Assembly: GCA_021156245.1 (NCBI GenBank)
Contig: JAJNBO010000049.1
Span: forward strand, 1-10,125
Length of the DNA stretch: 10,125 nucleotides
Direction of reading: 5' to 3'
Origin: Ramlibacter sp.
GTDB taxonomy: Bacteria > Pseudomonadota > Gammaproteobacteria > Burkholderiales > Burkholderiaceae_C
The stretch's first letter is position 1, and each line of letters begins with the position of its first letter. Positions 1-6,837 of the stretch are shown piece after piece. The translations under genes and the position numbers were made by a program. The notes under the pieces were generated by a model, which did no database searches, was not told the origin of the DNA, and saw only the letters and a list, made by a program, of their open reading frames with translations.

Positions 1-621
1 CGCACCGTGATCTACGACCCCGAGCTCACGCTCAGCCTGCCGGTGGCGCTGTCGGTCACCAGCGGCATCAATGCCATCGCGCACGCGGCCGAAGGCCTGT
101 ACTCGGTCGATGGAAATCCGGTGATGGACCTCATGGCGGCGGAAGGCATCGCAGCCCTCGGCCGCGCGCTGCCCGCGATCCGCGCCGATTCCGCCGACCT
201 GGAGGCCCGCAGCCACGCGCTGTACGGAGCGTGGCGTTGCGGTGTCGTGCTGGGCAACGTCGGCATGGCGCTGCACCACAAGCTGTGCCATACGCTGGGG
301 GGCAGCTTCAACCTTCCGCATGCGCAGACGCACACCATCGTTTTGCCGCATGCGCTGGCATACAACGCCCAGGCCGCGCCCGGCGCCATGGAGCGCATCG
401 CCCGCGCGCTCGGCGGCGCCAGCGCGGCGCGATCGGTGTTCGACCTCGCCCGCGACAACGGCGCGCCGGTGGCCTTGCGCGAGATCGGAATGCAGGCCAA
501 CGACCTGGAGCGCGCCTGCGACATCGCGCTGCAGAACCAGTATCCGAATCCGCGGCCGCTCGAGCGCGCGGCGATCCGGCAATTGTTGCAGGACGCTTAC
601 GAAGGCGTGCGGCCCGCTTAG
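1..621 (+). CDS. Maleylacetate reductase, C-terminal part (5' truncated by window edge)
   Basis: The reading frame is open from base 1, so only about the last 206 residues are present; the family is usually about 350 aa. Maleylacetate reductase reduces maleylacetate to 3-oxoadipate with NAD(P)H in the cytoplasm, the last step feeding hydroxyquinol, chlorocatechol or resorcinol breakdown into the 3-oxoadipate pathway. The fragment shows the iron-alcohol-dehydrogenase fold C-terminal half: NAIAHAAEG near fragment residues 24-32, and a His-rich block (H92, H93, H97, H107, H111, H117) reading LCHTLGGSFNLPHAQTH then VLPHALAYN, which is characteristic of maleylacetate reductases rather than general Fe-alcohol dehydrogenases. 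The Asp that precedes the first metal-binding His in classical Fe-ADHs is Asn here, as I recall for this subfamily. The protein ends normally at a TAG. Upstream partners (for example a ring-cleavage dioxygenase) lie outside the window. Confidence 0.88.
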   Translation, partial: RTVIYDPELTLSLPVALSVTSGINAIAHAAEGLYSVDGNPVMDLMAAEGIAALGRALPAIRADSADLEARSHALYGAWRCGVVLGNVGMALHHKLCHTLGGSFNLPHAQTHTIVLPHALAYNAQAAPGAMERIARALGGASAARSVFDLARDNGAPVALREIGMQANDLERACDIALQNQYPNPRPLERAAIRQLLQDAYEGVRPA

Positions 622-624
622 GCG

Positions 625-640
625 TGCGCCCCATGGCGCA
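625..640 (+). terminator. Small hairpin just after the maleylacetate reductase stop
   Basis: A perfect 6-bp stem (TGCGCC / GGCGCA) with a CCAT loop starts 4 bases after the stop codon. There is no T-run behind it, so it would be at best a weak or Rho-assisted stop or a 3'-end stabiliser. The rest of the 100-base gap to the lipoprotein gene shows no further structure. Confidence 0.25.
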
Positions 641-721
641 AACCCTGAGAATCTGCCTCAGCCGGCGCAGCTATGCTCGCGGTGCTTTCGAACGACCGTT
701 CTTTTCCAGCAGGACCCCCCG

Positions 722-1852
722 ATGAAACACACCAGAAGACTCCACCTGGCCGTCCTGGCCTCCTTGACCGCAGCGCTGATCACGGCCTGCGGCGGCGCAT
801 TCACCAGCAAGGTCGACTTCGACCGCGTCGTGGTCGCCGGCGACAGCCTCGCCGACGCCGGGACCTTCGGACTGAAGTTCACCGTGCAGAACTCGGCGGC
901 GCCCGCCGCCGGCTTCCCGATCTGGCCGGAGATCGTGGCCGACGAGTACGACGCCGGCGGCCAGTGCAACTACTACACGTCCAACGGCGCGACCTTCGTG
1001 CCGAACGCCACCGCCGGCTGCACCAACTACGCCATCGGCGGCGCGCGCATCGTCAACCCGGCGGCGCAAGGCGGCAACACCAGCCCGCTGTCCATCCCCA
1101 CGCAACTGGCCGTCGCAGCGGCGGAAGAGGGTCCCTACTCCAAGACGGACCTGGTGCTCGTCGATGGCGGCGGCAATGACGCCGCCGACCTGGCCACGGC
1201 CTTCCTCCAGGCGACCGACCCCGCCGGCGTCACGGCCTATCGCGCCTTCCTGTTGCAGCAGATTCCGGCGGCCACGCTCGACCCCATCCTGGCCCAGGCC
1301 GATGGTCCGGTGGTGGCAGGCGGTCTGTACATGCGCACGCTGGCGGACACCTACTACGACGCGATCCGCACGCACGTGCTCGGCCGCGGCGCGAGCCACG
1401 TCGCGGTGCTGAACATGCCCGACATAACGCTGACGCCGCGCTTCCGCGCGGTGCTGGCGCAGATCGAGCAGGCCAACGGAGCGGCCGCCGCCGCCCAGGT
1501 GCAAGGCCTCATCCGGCAGTGGATCGGCGCATTCAACACACGCCTGGACGACCGGATCGGCAACGACAGCCGCGTGGCCCTGGTCGACTTCAACGCGGAC
1601 TTCACCGACGAAGTGCAGAACCCGGCGAAGTACGGCGTGACCAACGCCACCCAGTCGGCTTGCGAGGTCGCCGGCATTCCCGCCATCCAGGCTTGCTCGA
1701 GCGCCGCGCTTGATGCCAACCCGCCCGCAGGCGCGCGCGCCGGCTGGTGGCAGACCTGGGCGTTCTCCGACAGCTTCCATCCGACGCCGCTGGGCCATCG
1801 GCTGCTGGCGGACAGCGTGTTCCGCGCGCTGGACGCGGCGGGCTGGTTGTAA
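722..1852 (+). CDS. GDSL/SGNH-family esterase, predicted lipoprotein
   Basis: A 376-aa predicted exported hydrolase, probably an esterase/lipase cleaving acyl esters by the SGNH Ser-Asp-His mechanism. The N-terminus is a lipoprotein signal: K2-R6 basic start, hydrophobic stretch 7-21 and lipobox L-I-T-A-C with the lipidated Cys at 23, so the mature protein is expected to be anchored in a membrane facing the periplasm or outside. SGNH blocks seen in order: GDS (G40-D41-S42, Ser42 the likely nucleophile), YAIGGAR near 103-109 (block II Gly), GGGND at 149-153 (block III Asn152), and DSFHP at 350-354 (Asp350 and His353 of the catalytic pair). There is no C-terminal beta-barrel, unlike the EstA-type autotransporter esterases with similar passenger domains. 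The ATG at 722 is chosen because it begins the signal peptide and has AGGA at 711-714, 7 bases upstream; the longer frame to base 242 overlaps the previous gene and is not coding. Substrate unknown. Confidence 0.88.
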   Translation: MKHTRRLHLAVLASLTAALITACGGAFTSKVDFDRVVVAGDSLADAGTFGLKFTVQNSAAPAAGFPIWPEIVADEYDAGGQCNYYTSNGATFVPNATAGCTNYAIGGARIVNPAAQGGNTSPLSIPTQLAVAAAEEGPYSKTDLVLVDGGGNDAADLATAFLQATDPAGVTAYRAFLLQQIPAATLDPILAQADGPVVAGGLYMRTLADTYYDAIRTHVLGRGASHVAVLNMPDITLTPRFRAVLAQIEQANGAAAAAQVQGLIRQWIGAFNTRLDDRIGNDSRVALVDFNADFTDEVQNPAKYGVTNATQSACEVAGIPAIQACSSAALDANPPAGARAGWWQTWAFSDSFHPTPLGHRLLADSVFRALDAAGWL

Positions 1853-1865
1853 GGAAGTGGTGGTG

Positions 1866-1936
1866 CCGGGGTTCGCGTTGCGAAACCCGGCCTACGCAAG
1901 CACTGTGGGCCGGGTGGCCCGCAGGGCACCCCCGGC
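1866..1936. repeat. Two adjacent REP-like hairpins in the convergent intergenic gap
   Basis: The first hairpin (1866-1890) has 11-bp arms CCGGGGTTCGC / GCGAAACCCGG with one mismatch and a GTT loop, followed by CCTACG. The second (1909-1936) pairs GCCGGGTGGCCC with GGGCACCCCCGGC around a GCA loop, with one bulge and one mismatch. They lie between the stop codons of two convergent genes (1852 and 1945). The GCCGGGTTTCGC...GCGAA-CCCGGC-TAGG style is typical of short extragenic palindromes dispersed in many proteobacterial genomes. They could act as a two-way transcription stop or mRNA 3' protection. Repetition elsewhere cannot be seen in this window. Confidence 0.55.
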
Positions 1937-1944
1937 GTCACGCG

Positions 1945-3609
1945 CTACGCAACGCCCAGCATCGCCCGGCCCACGGATTCCGCCACTTCGATCCCGTCGA
2001 CCCCGGCGGACATGATCCCGCCCGCATAGCCGGCACCTTCGCCGGCCGGGTAGAGGCCCCGCACGTTCAGGCTCTCGTGCGTGCGATTGCGCGTGATGCG
2101 CAGCGGCGACGAAGTGCGTGTCTCCACGCCGGTCAGCACCGCGTCCGGCATCGAGAACCCAGCGATCTGCCGCTCGAACGCAGGCAGCGCCTCGCGGATC
2201 GCCTCCAGCACGTACACCGGCAGGCTCTCGCTGCCGGCCGCCGCCAGGTCCGTCATCTTCACGCCCGGCTTGTACGAGGGCAGCACGCCGCCCAGCGCGG
2301 TGCTGCGCTGCTTGCGGATGAAGTCGCCCACCAGCTGGCCCGGCGCGACGTAGCCGCCGCCGCCGAGCTCGTAGGCGCGCGATTCCCAGAAGCGCTGGAA
2401 GGCCATGCCGTCGAGCGGGCTCACCGGGCCTTCCGACAAGCCGTCCTGCCGGTAGTCCTGCGGCGAGATGCCGACGACGATGCCCGCGTTCGCGTTGCGC
2501 TCGTTGCGCGAGTACTGGCTCATGCCGTTGGTGACGACGCGCTCCGGCTCCGAAGTGGCCGCCACGACCGTGCCCCCCGGGCACATGCAGAAGCTGTAGA
2601 CGCTGCGGCCGTTCTTCGCGTGGTGCACCAGCTTGTAGTCGGCCGCGCCGAGGATCTCGTTGCCGGCGTTGGACCCGAAGCGGGCGCGGTCGATCACGCC
2701 CTGCGGGTGCTCGATGCGGAAGCCCACCGAGAAAGGCTTCGCCTCCATGAACACGCCGCGCTCGTGCAGCATGCGGAAGGTGTCGCGCGCGCTGTGGCCC
2801 AGGGCCAGCACCACGTGGTCGGCGCGCAGTTGCTCCCCCGAAGCCAGCGTCACGCCGCGCAGCGCGTAGCCTTCGCCTTGCGGCTCCAGGTGCACGTCGG
2901 TCACCTGTTCGCCGAAGCGGATCTCGCCGCCCAGCGCCTCGATGTCCGCGCGCATCTTCTCCACCATGCTCACCAGGCGGAAGGTGCCGATGTGGGGCTT
3001 GCTGACGAAGAGAATCTCCTCCGGCGCACCGGCCTTGACGAACTCGTCCAGCACCTTGCGCGTGAGGTAGCGCGGGTCGCTGATCTGGCTCCACAGCTTG
3101 CCGTCGCTGAAGGTGCCGGCGCCGCCCTCACCGAACTGCACGTTCGAGTCGGGGTTCAGCACGCCCTTGCGCCAGAGGCCCCAGGTGTCCTGCGTGCGCT
3201 CGCGCACCTGCTTGCCGCGTTCCAGCACGATCGGCCGCAGCCCCATCTGCGCCAGCACCAGCGCCGCGAAGATCCCGCAGGGCCCGAAGCCGACGACGAT
3301 CGGCCGTGGCCGGCCTTGCGCGTGGAAGTCGGCGGGCGCATGGCCGACGAAGCGGTACTGCATGTCCGGCGAAGGCCGCACGTGCGGATCGCCTTGCTTC
3401 GCGGCCAGCACCGCGGCTTCGTCGCGCACCTGCACGTCCACCGAGTAGATCAGGACGATCGCCGTCTTCTTGCGGGCGTCGTAGGCGCGCTTGAAGATGC
3501 TGAACGCGAGGAGGTCGGCGTCCGCGATGCCGAGCTTGCGTGCGATCGCGGGGCGCAGGGCGTCCTCCGCGTGGTCCAGCGGCAGGCGCAGTTCGGTCAG
3601 TCTCAGCAT
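1945..3609 (-). CDS. FAD-dependent dehydrogenase of the COG2509 type
   Basis: A 554-aa cytoplasmic flavoprotein of an uncharacterised but widespread bacterial family (NAD(P)/FAD-dependent oxidoreductase, COG2509); reaction unknown. Visible pieces in order: an N-terminal alpha/beta domain of about 100 residues (with the conserved AYDARKKTAIVLIY stretch at 42-55), the FAD-binding loop VVGFGPCGIF at 105-114 followed by an acidic end of strand (VLERG, 128-132), FGEGGAGTFSDGKL at 159-172, the family hallmark CMCPGG at 341-346 with two nearby Cys, and the C-terminal FAD-contact motif GEGAGYAGG at 523-531. Length fits the family. The ATG at 3609 is chosen because MLRLTELRLPL is the normal family start; the 43-codon upstream extension crosses a terminator-like hairpin and is low-complexity. 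The Shine-Dalgarno is weak. It converges with the esterase gene and follows the 55-aa gene on the same strand. TAG stop at 1945-1947. Confidence 0.9.
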   Translation of the reverse strand: MLRLTELRLPLDHAEDALRPAIARKLGIADADLLAFSIFKRAYDARKKTAIVLIYSVDVQVRDEAAVLAAKQGDPHVRPSPDMQYRFVGHAPADFHAQGRPRPIVVGFGPCGIFAALVLAQMGLRPIVLERGKQVRERTQDTWGLWRKGVLNPDSNVQFGEGGAGTFSDGKLWSQISDPRYLTRKVLDEFVKAGAPEEILFVSKPHIGTFRLVSMVEKMRADIEALGGEIRFGEQVTDVHLEPQGEGYALRGVTLASGEQLRADHVVLALGHSARDTFRMLHERGVFMEAKPFSVGFRIEHPQGVIDRARFGSNAGNEILGAADYKLVHHAKNGRSVYSFCMCPGGTVVAATSEPERVVTNGMSQYSRNERNANAGIVVGISPQDYRQDGLSEGPVSPLDGMAFQRFWESRAYELGGGGYVAPGQLVGDFIRKQRSTALGGVLPSYKPGVKMTDLAAAGSESLPVYVLEAIREALPAFERQIAGFSMPDAVLTGVETRTSSPLRITRNRTHESLNVRGLYPAGEGAGYAGGIMSAGVDGIEVAESVGRAMLGVA

Positions 3610-3638
3610 CGCGTGCGATTTTCGGGGAGCGCAATGCA

Positions 3639-3662
3639 AATCGCCGCCCTCGGGCGGCGATT
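3639..3662 (-). terminator. Strong hairpin between the 55-aa gene and the COG2509 gene
   Basis: A perfect 11-bp inverted repeat, AATCGCCGCCC / GGGCGGCGATT, separated by only 2 bases (effectively a 9-10 bp stem with a small CCTCGG-type loop). Read on the minus strand it begins 18 bases after the stop of the 55-aa gene and is followed by TTGCATT, a poor U-tract, so it is a likely but not ideal intrinsic terminator. It also lies 30 bases before the COG2509 start, so it could sit in that gene's leader if transcription reads through. Confidence 0.6.
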
Positions 3663-3679
3663 GGCCGGCGAACCGTGGC

Positions 3680-3847
3680 TCAGCCGCCCTTGTGGGGGCG
3701 CTTGCCGGGGTTCTTCTTGCTGCGCGTGTGCTTGCCACGCTCCAGGCTGACCTTCTGGCCGTGGCCGGCGGTCAGGGTGACGCCCTTGGGCGCGGGGGCC
3801 TTCGGGGTGGCGCGGCGGTCCGCTTCGGTGACGATCTTGTTGCCCAT
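3680..3847 (-). CDS. Very basic 55-aa protein of unknown function
   Basis: A complete 55-codon gene: ATG at 3847, TGA at 3680-3682. The product begins MGNKIVTEADRRATPK and ends in a Lys/Arg/His/Gly-rich tail (GKHTRSKKNPGKRPHKGG at 38-55). By count there are far more Lys+Arg than Asp+Glu, so the protein is strongly basic and has no hydrophobic segment; it is probably largely disordered. A GGAG at 3853-3856 (minus strand) lies 5 bases before the ATG. It starts 42 bases after the stop of the upstream flavoprotein gene, so the two may be cotranscribed, and a hairpin follows it. I do not recognise a named family; I have the impression of a small conserved protein in Comamonadaceae. A nucleic-acid or ribosome contact would fit the charge but is inference only. 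Confidence 0.7.
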   Translation of the reverse strand: MGNKIVTEADRRATPKAPAPKGVTLTAGHGQKVSLERGKHTRSKKNPGKRPHKGG

Positions 3848-3889
3848 GGAGGCTCCGTGGAGGTTTGTAACTGGGGGATGAACCCTCGA

Positions 3890-5164
3890 TTATCCCTCAC
3901 CGCGGGATTCGGGGCCGGCGAGCCATTCCAGCACCCCTTGCGCGGCGGCGCGGCCCGTGGCGAAACAGGCCGTCAGCAGGTAGCCGCCGGTGGGCGCTTC
4001 CCAGTCCAGCATCTCGCCGGCGACGAACACGCCGGGCGCCGCCCGCAGCATGAAGCGCGCGTCGATGGCGGCGAAAGCCACGCCTCCCGCGGTGCTGATC
4101 GCCTCGTCGATGGGGCGCGGCCGCGCCAGCACCAGGGGCAACCGCTTGATCGATCGCGCCAGCGTGCGCGGATCATCGAGCTGCTCCTTCGTGAGCAGCT
4201 CGTGCAGCAAGGTCATCTTCGCTCCGTGGATGCCGAGGCGGCTCTTCAGGTGGGTGGACAGGCTGCGGGGTCCGCGCGGCCGGGAGACCTCCGCCAGCAC
4301 CTGCTCGTCGCCATGCTGCGGCAGCAGGTCCAGCAGCCAGGTCGCCTGGCCGGCCGCGGCGATCTCGTCGCGCAAGCGCGCACTGAAGGCATAGACCAGG
4401 CTGCCTTCCACGCCACTGTCGGTCAGGACGAACTCGCCCTGCTGGCGGCCGGCGCCGTCGGCGTAGCTCGCGGCCACGGGCTTGAGCGGCTGGCCCGCAA
4501 AGCGCTGGCGCAGGTGCTCGCTCCAGCCAGGGCGGCCCGCGCCGGTCGGCGCCACGTCGAAACCGCAGTTCGATGGTTTCAGCGGCGCGACCTCGACGCC
4601 GCGCTCCTGCAGCCAGGCCACCCACGCGCCGTCGGAGCCGAGCCGCTTCCAGCTCGCACCGCCGAGGGCGAGAACCGTCGCATCCGCGAGGTGCTTGGTT
4701 TCGCCAGCGGGCGTGCTGAAGCGCAGCGCGCCATCGTCCCTCCACCCTGTCCAGCGATGCCGCGCGTGGAAGCGTACTCCGGCTTCCCGCAGCCGCTGCA
4801 GCCACGCGCGCAGCAGGGGGGCGGCTTTCATGTCCGTGGGGAACACGCGGCCGGAGGTGCCGACGAAAGTTTCGATGCCGAGCCCGGCGGCCCACTCGCG
4901 CACGGGAGTGCCGTCGAAGGCGCGTACGGTGGCGCGCAGCGAGTCGGCGCGCTCACCGTAACGCTGCAGCAGCGCTTCGGTCGGTTCGGAGTGCGTGAGG
5001 TTCAGGCCGCCACGGCCGGCCAGCAGGAACTTGCGACCGACCGAGGGCATGGCGTCGAACACGTCGACCTGCACGCCCCGCAGCGCCAGGACCTCGGCCG
5101 CCATCAGCCCGGCGGGGCCGCCGCCGACGATGGCAACGCGAGAGGAAGAGGAGGATGACGGCAT
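3890..5164 (-). CDS. TIGR03862 / HI0933-like flavoprotein
   Basis: A 424-aa flavoprotein of the BaiN/HI0933-like superfamily, closest to the TIGR03862 group; enzymatic role not established. It is cytoplasmic, with no signal peptide. Visible motifs: the dinucleotide loop [11 protein letters not shown] at 10-20, then [19 protein letters not shown] at about 42-60 (the GRGGLNLT block typical of this family), an ALGGASW segment in the middle, and the C-terminal FAD contact [18 protein letters not shown] at 378-395. Length is as expected. ATG 5164 is chosen because a short polar MPSSSSSS leads directly into the beta-strand of the FAD fold, and AGGT lies about 8 bases upstream; the 58-codon upstream extension is Arg/Ala-rich low-complexity sequence and not coding-like. 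It reads toward the 55-aa gene. A short GTGC-TT-GCAC dyad at 5187-5196 lies 22 bases upstream and could be an operator, though this is speculative. Confidence 0.9.
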   Translation of the reverse strand: MPSSSSSSRVAIVGGGPAGLMAAEVLALRGVQVDVFDAMPSVGRKFLLAGRGGLNLTHSEPTEALLQRYGERADSLRATVRAFDGTPVREWAAGLGIETFVGTSGRVFPTDMKAAPLLRAWLQRLREAGVRFHARHRWTGWRDDGALRFSTPAGETKHLADATVLALGGASWKRLGSDGAWVAWLQERGVEVAPLKPSNCGFDVAPTGAGRPGWSEHLRQRFAGQPLKPVAASYADGAGRQQGEFVLTDSGVEGSLVYAFSARLRDEIAAAGQATWLLDLLPQHGDEQVLAEVSRPRGPRSLSTHLKSRLGIHGAKMTLLHELLTKEQLDDPRTLARSIKRLPLVLARPRPIDEAISTAGGVAFAAIDARFMLRAAPGVFVAGEMLDWEAPTGGYLLTACFATGRAAAQGVLEWLAGPESRGEG

Positions 5165-5405
5165 GCGGGAGACCTGGGCGGGTATTGTGCTTGCACTAGC
5201 ATTGCGGCCATGCAACTGGACCGCTTGGAGCCGGAGCTGAACGAAGCGAAGCCTGGCGATCCGCGCGACACGACGTCTCCACGCGCGATGCTTCGCACAT
5301 CGAGAGGCTCGTGCTCGGGAACGCGCTGACCCCGGCATCCCGCGAACCGCCCACCGCCTGGCCGTGGAACTCTCGTCGCAAGCGACAAGCGCAGCCGAAC
5401 GCGCG
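5165..5405. other. 241-bp gap with no convincing gene
   Basis: This lies between the MFS gene stop (minus) and the flavoprotein start (minus). It should hold the flavoprotein promoter, but no clear sigma70 pair is visible. A + strand ATG at 5210 starts [20 protein letters not shown] and stops at 5327 after 39 codons; another + frame then runs open to a TAG at 5407-5409 ([19 protein letters not shown]...) without a good start. This may be a decayed divergent gene or just chance openness of GC-rich DNA. Short inverted repeats seen: GTGC-TT-GCAC (5187-5196) and GTCGC-AA-GCGAC (5375-5386). Confidence 0.4.
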
Positions 5406-6575
5406 CTAGACCCTGCGCATCAACACGAAGGCGATCACCCCGAGCGGCACGGCGAGCGCGGCAAACCCCGCCTGGTAGCTGCCGAACAGTCCCGACACCG
5501 CGCCGAACAACGGCGGCCCGAGCACCACGCCGAGGAAGGTGATCGCCAGCGTGCCGCCGGTGGCCAACCCCGCCATGCCGGCGGGCGCCTGCCGCGCCAC
5601 CTCCGCCAGGTACACACCGTTCCACCCGATGGCGGAAGCCCCGAAGACGACGAGCACGGCCAGCACGACCACGGCAGGCAGCACAGGTTGCAACAAGGCC
5701 GTCGCCACGGACGACAGCGCCATCAGCATGGCCAGCAGCGCCAGCATGCGCCGAGCGCCGAACCAGCGGTCCGCCACGTAGCCCCAGAACACGCGCCCGA
5801 CGACGGCGCCCACTTGCGAAGCCGACAGCATGAAGCCGGCGGTCACGAGTCCGTACGCCAGGTTGTCCGTCAGGTAGGTGACGAGGTAGGTCGTGAGCGA
5901 GAGCTGCGCGATGGAGAACACGAAGGAGCAGCTGGCCAGCATGCGCAGCGCCGGATGCGCCAGCACCATGCGCACCGGCTCCAGGAAGTTGCCGATGCGC
6001 ACGGGCCGCGTGGGGTCGCGGTCCGCATCGAACTCGGTGCGCAGCGATTGCGCGATGGCCGCGCACAGCAGGTTCGCCGCGGCGACCGCAAGCAGCGCCT
6101 GCTGCCAGCCCGCGAGCAGCTCCAGCCCGGGGACGATGGCGCCGGCCAGCGCGCCGCCCAGCGGAACGCCCGTCTGCTTGACGGAGAACACCAGCGACAT
6201 GCGATGCGCGGGCGTGGTGCGCGCGAGCAGGTGCGAGCTGGCCGGCGTGACCGGCCCGTAGCCGAGGCCGACGACCAGCGCACCGAGCGCCATCACGGGA
6301 ACGAGCGGCACCGCGCACAGCGCCAGGCCCAGCGCGCAGAGCAGCAAGCCGATCTGGCTGACGCGGATGCTGCCGTAGCGCGCCACCAGCGCCCCCGACG
6401 CGAGGCTGGCGCCCATCGCCCCGATGTACGCGACCGCGATGTACAGCCCGATGTAGGTGGCGGAGATGCCGACGGATGCAGCCACCCTCGGGGCCATGGA
6501 GGGCAAGGTGAGGAGCGCCATCGCGACCATCGCCTGGATGGCGAGGGTGATGGCAAGCGGCGCCCAGCTGTTCAT
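5406..6575 (-). CDS. MFS transporter
   Basis: A 389-aa integral inner-membrane protein with the length and pattern of a 12-helix major facilitator. Hydrophobic stretches occur at about 7-27, 40-62, 75-93, 94-115, 136-155, 158-178, then a polar central loop (180-200, DADRDPTRPVR), then about 212-236, 243-262, 276-295, 298-318, 335-357 and 365-386. A loop of motif-A type, GYVADRWFGARR, sits at 265-276, and the segment WNGVYLAEVARQAPAGMAG at 318-336 is seen in a CynX/NNP-like and related organic-anion MFS group. Substrate is not deducible; the location behind a monooxygenase and under a LysR gene suggests uptake or efflux of the aromatic or N-containing substrate. The start ATG at 6575 gives a typical short polar N-terminus, but no clear Shine-Dalgarno is present; the 37-base gap after the 74-aa gene suggests cotranscription. 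Confidence 0.88.
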   Translation of the reverse strand: MNSWAPLAITLAIQAMVAMALLTLPSMAPRVAASVGISATYIGLYIAVAYIGAMGASLASGALVARYGSIRVSQIGLLLCALGLALCAVPLVPVMALGALVVGLGYGPVTPASSHLLARTTPAHRMSLVFSVKQTGVPLGGALAGAIVPGLELLAGWQQALLAVAAANLLCAAIAQSLRTEFDADRDPTRPVRIGNFLEPVRMVLAHPALRMLASCSFVFSIAQLSLTTYLVTYLTDNLAYGLVTAGFMLSASQVGAVVGRVFWGYVADRWFGARRMLALLAMLMALSSVATALLQPVLPAVVVLAVLVVFGASAIGWNGVYLAEVARQAPAGMAGLATGGTLAITFLGVVLGPPLFGAVSGLFGSYQAGFAALAVPLGVIAFVLMRRV

Positions 6576-6612
6576 CGCGATGGAAGGGCGCGCGGCCAGG
6601 GGCGCGCGAGCG

Positions 6613-6837
6613 TCAGTGCTGCGTGCCCCAGAAGTTCTCGATCGCGCGTTGCGCGTCGCGGATCGCGTCGGCCTCCAGCTTCCTGCTGCCCCAGCGCGGC
6701 TTGTCCAGGTACTGCGGAAGGGCGCTCACGCGCTTGACGACTTTGCCTTCGAGGCGAATGGTGTAGTTCCCGTGCCGGTCGGCTTCGATGTGATAGGTCG
6801 GGCCGGCGCCGTCGCCGACCGTGTACTCGGTCTTCAT
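6613..6837 (-). CDS. Conserved-looking 74-aa protein, coupled to the monooxygenase gene
   Basis: A soluble 74-aa protein of unknown function. The start ATG (6837-6835) shares bases with the stop TGA of the upstream monooxygenase (ATGA overlap), the classic arrangement for translational coupling. The first part (1-40: MKTEYTVGDGAGPTYHIEADRHGNYTIRLEGKVVKRVSAL) alternates polar and hydrophobic residues like a small beta-sheet, with a HGNYTIRLEGK repeat-like strand pair. The second part (41-74) includes PRWGSRKLEADAIRDAQRAIENFW, which looks like an amphipathic helix. There is no signal peptide, Cys or membrane segment. I do not recognise a named domain. The following MFS gene lies 37 bases downstream on the same strand. 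Confidence 0.75.
   Translation of the reverse strand: MKTEYTVGDGAGPTYHIEADRHGNYTIRLEGKVVKRVSALPQYLDKPRWGSRKLEADAIRDAQRAIENFWGTQH

Noticed and set aside
649..677. Possible promoter (TATGCT at 672-677) before the esterase gene
   Set aside because: Only 4 of 6 matches at -10 and no acceptable -35 at 16-18 bases; cannot be separated from chance.
1747..3750. A 667-codon + strand open frame opposite the COG2509 gene
   Set aside because: It is the antisense shadow of a clear flavoprotein gene; its translation is Ala/Arg/His-rich without any domain, a usual effect of high GC at third positions.
3491..5158. A 555-codon + strand open frame
   Set aside because: It is antisense to the TIGR03862 flavoprotein and the 55-aa gene, has low-complexity Gly/Arg/Ala composition and no motif.
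5375..5386. GTCGC-AA-GCGAC inverted repeat after the MFS stop as a terminator
   Set aside because: Stem of 5 bp with a 2-base loop and no T-run on the minus strand; too weak.
5364..6737. A 457-codon + strand open frame opposite the MFS gene
   Set aside because: Its composition is extremely His/Gln/Arg/Gly-rich, typical of the antisense of a membrane protein; no recognisable domain.
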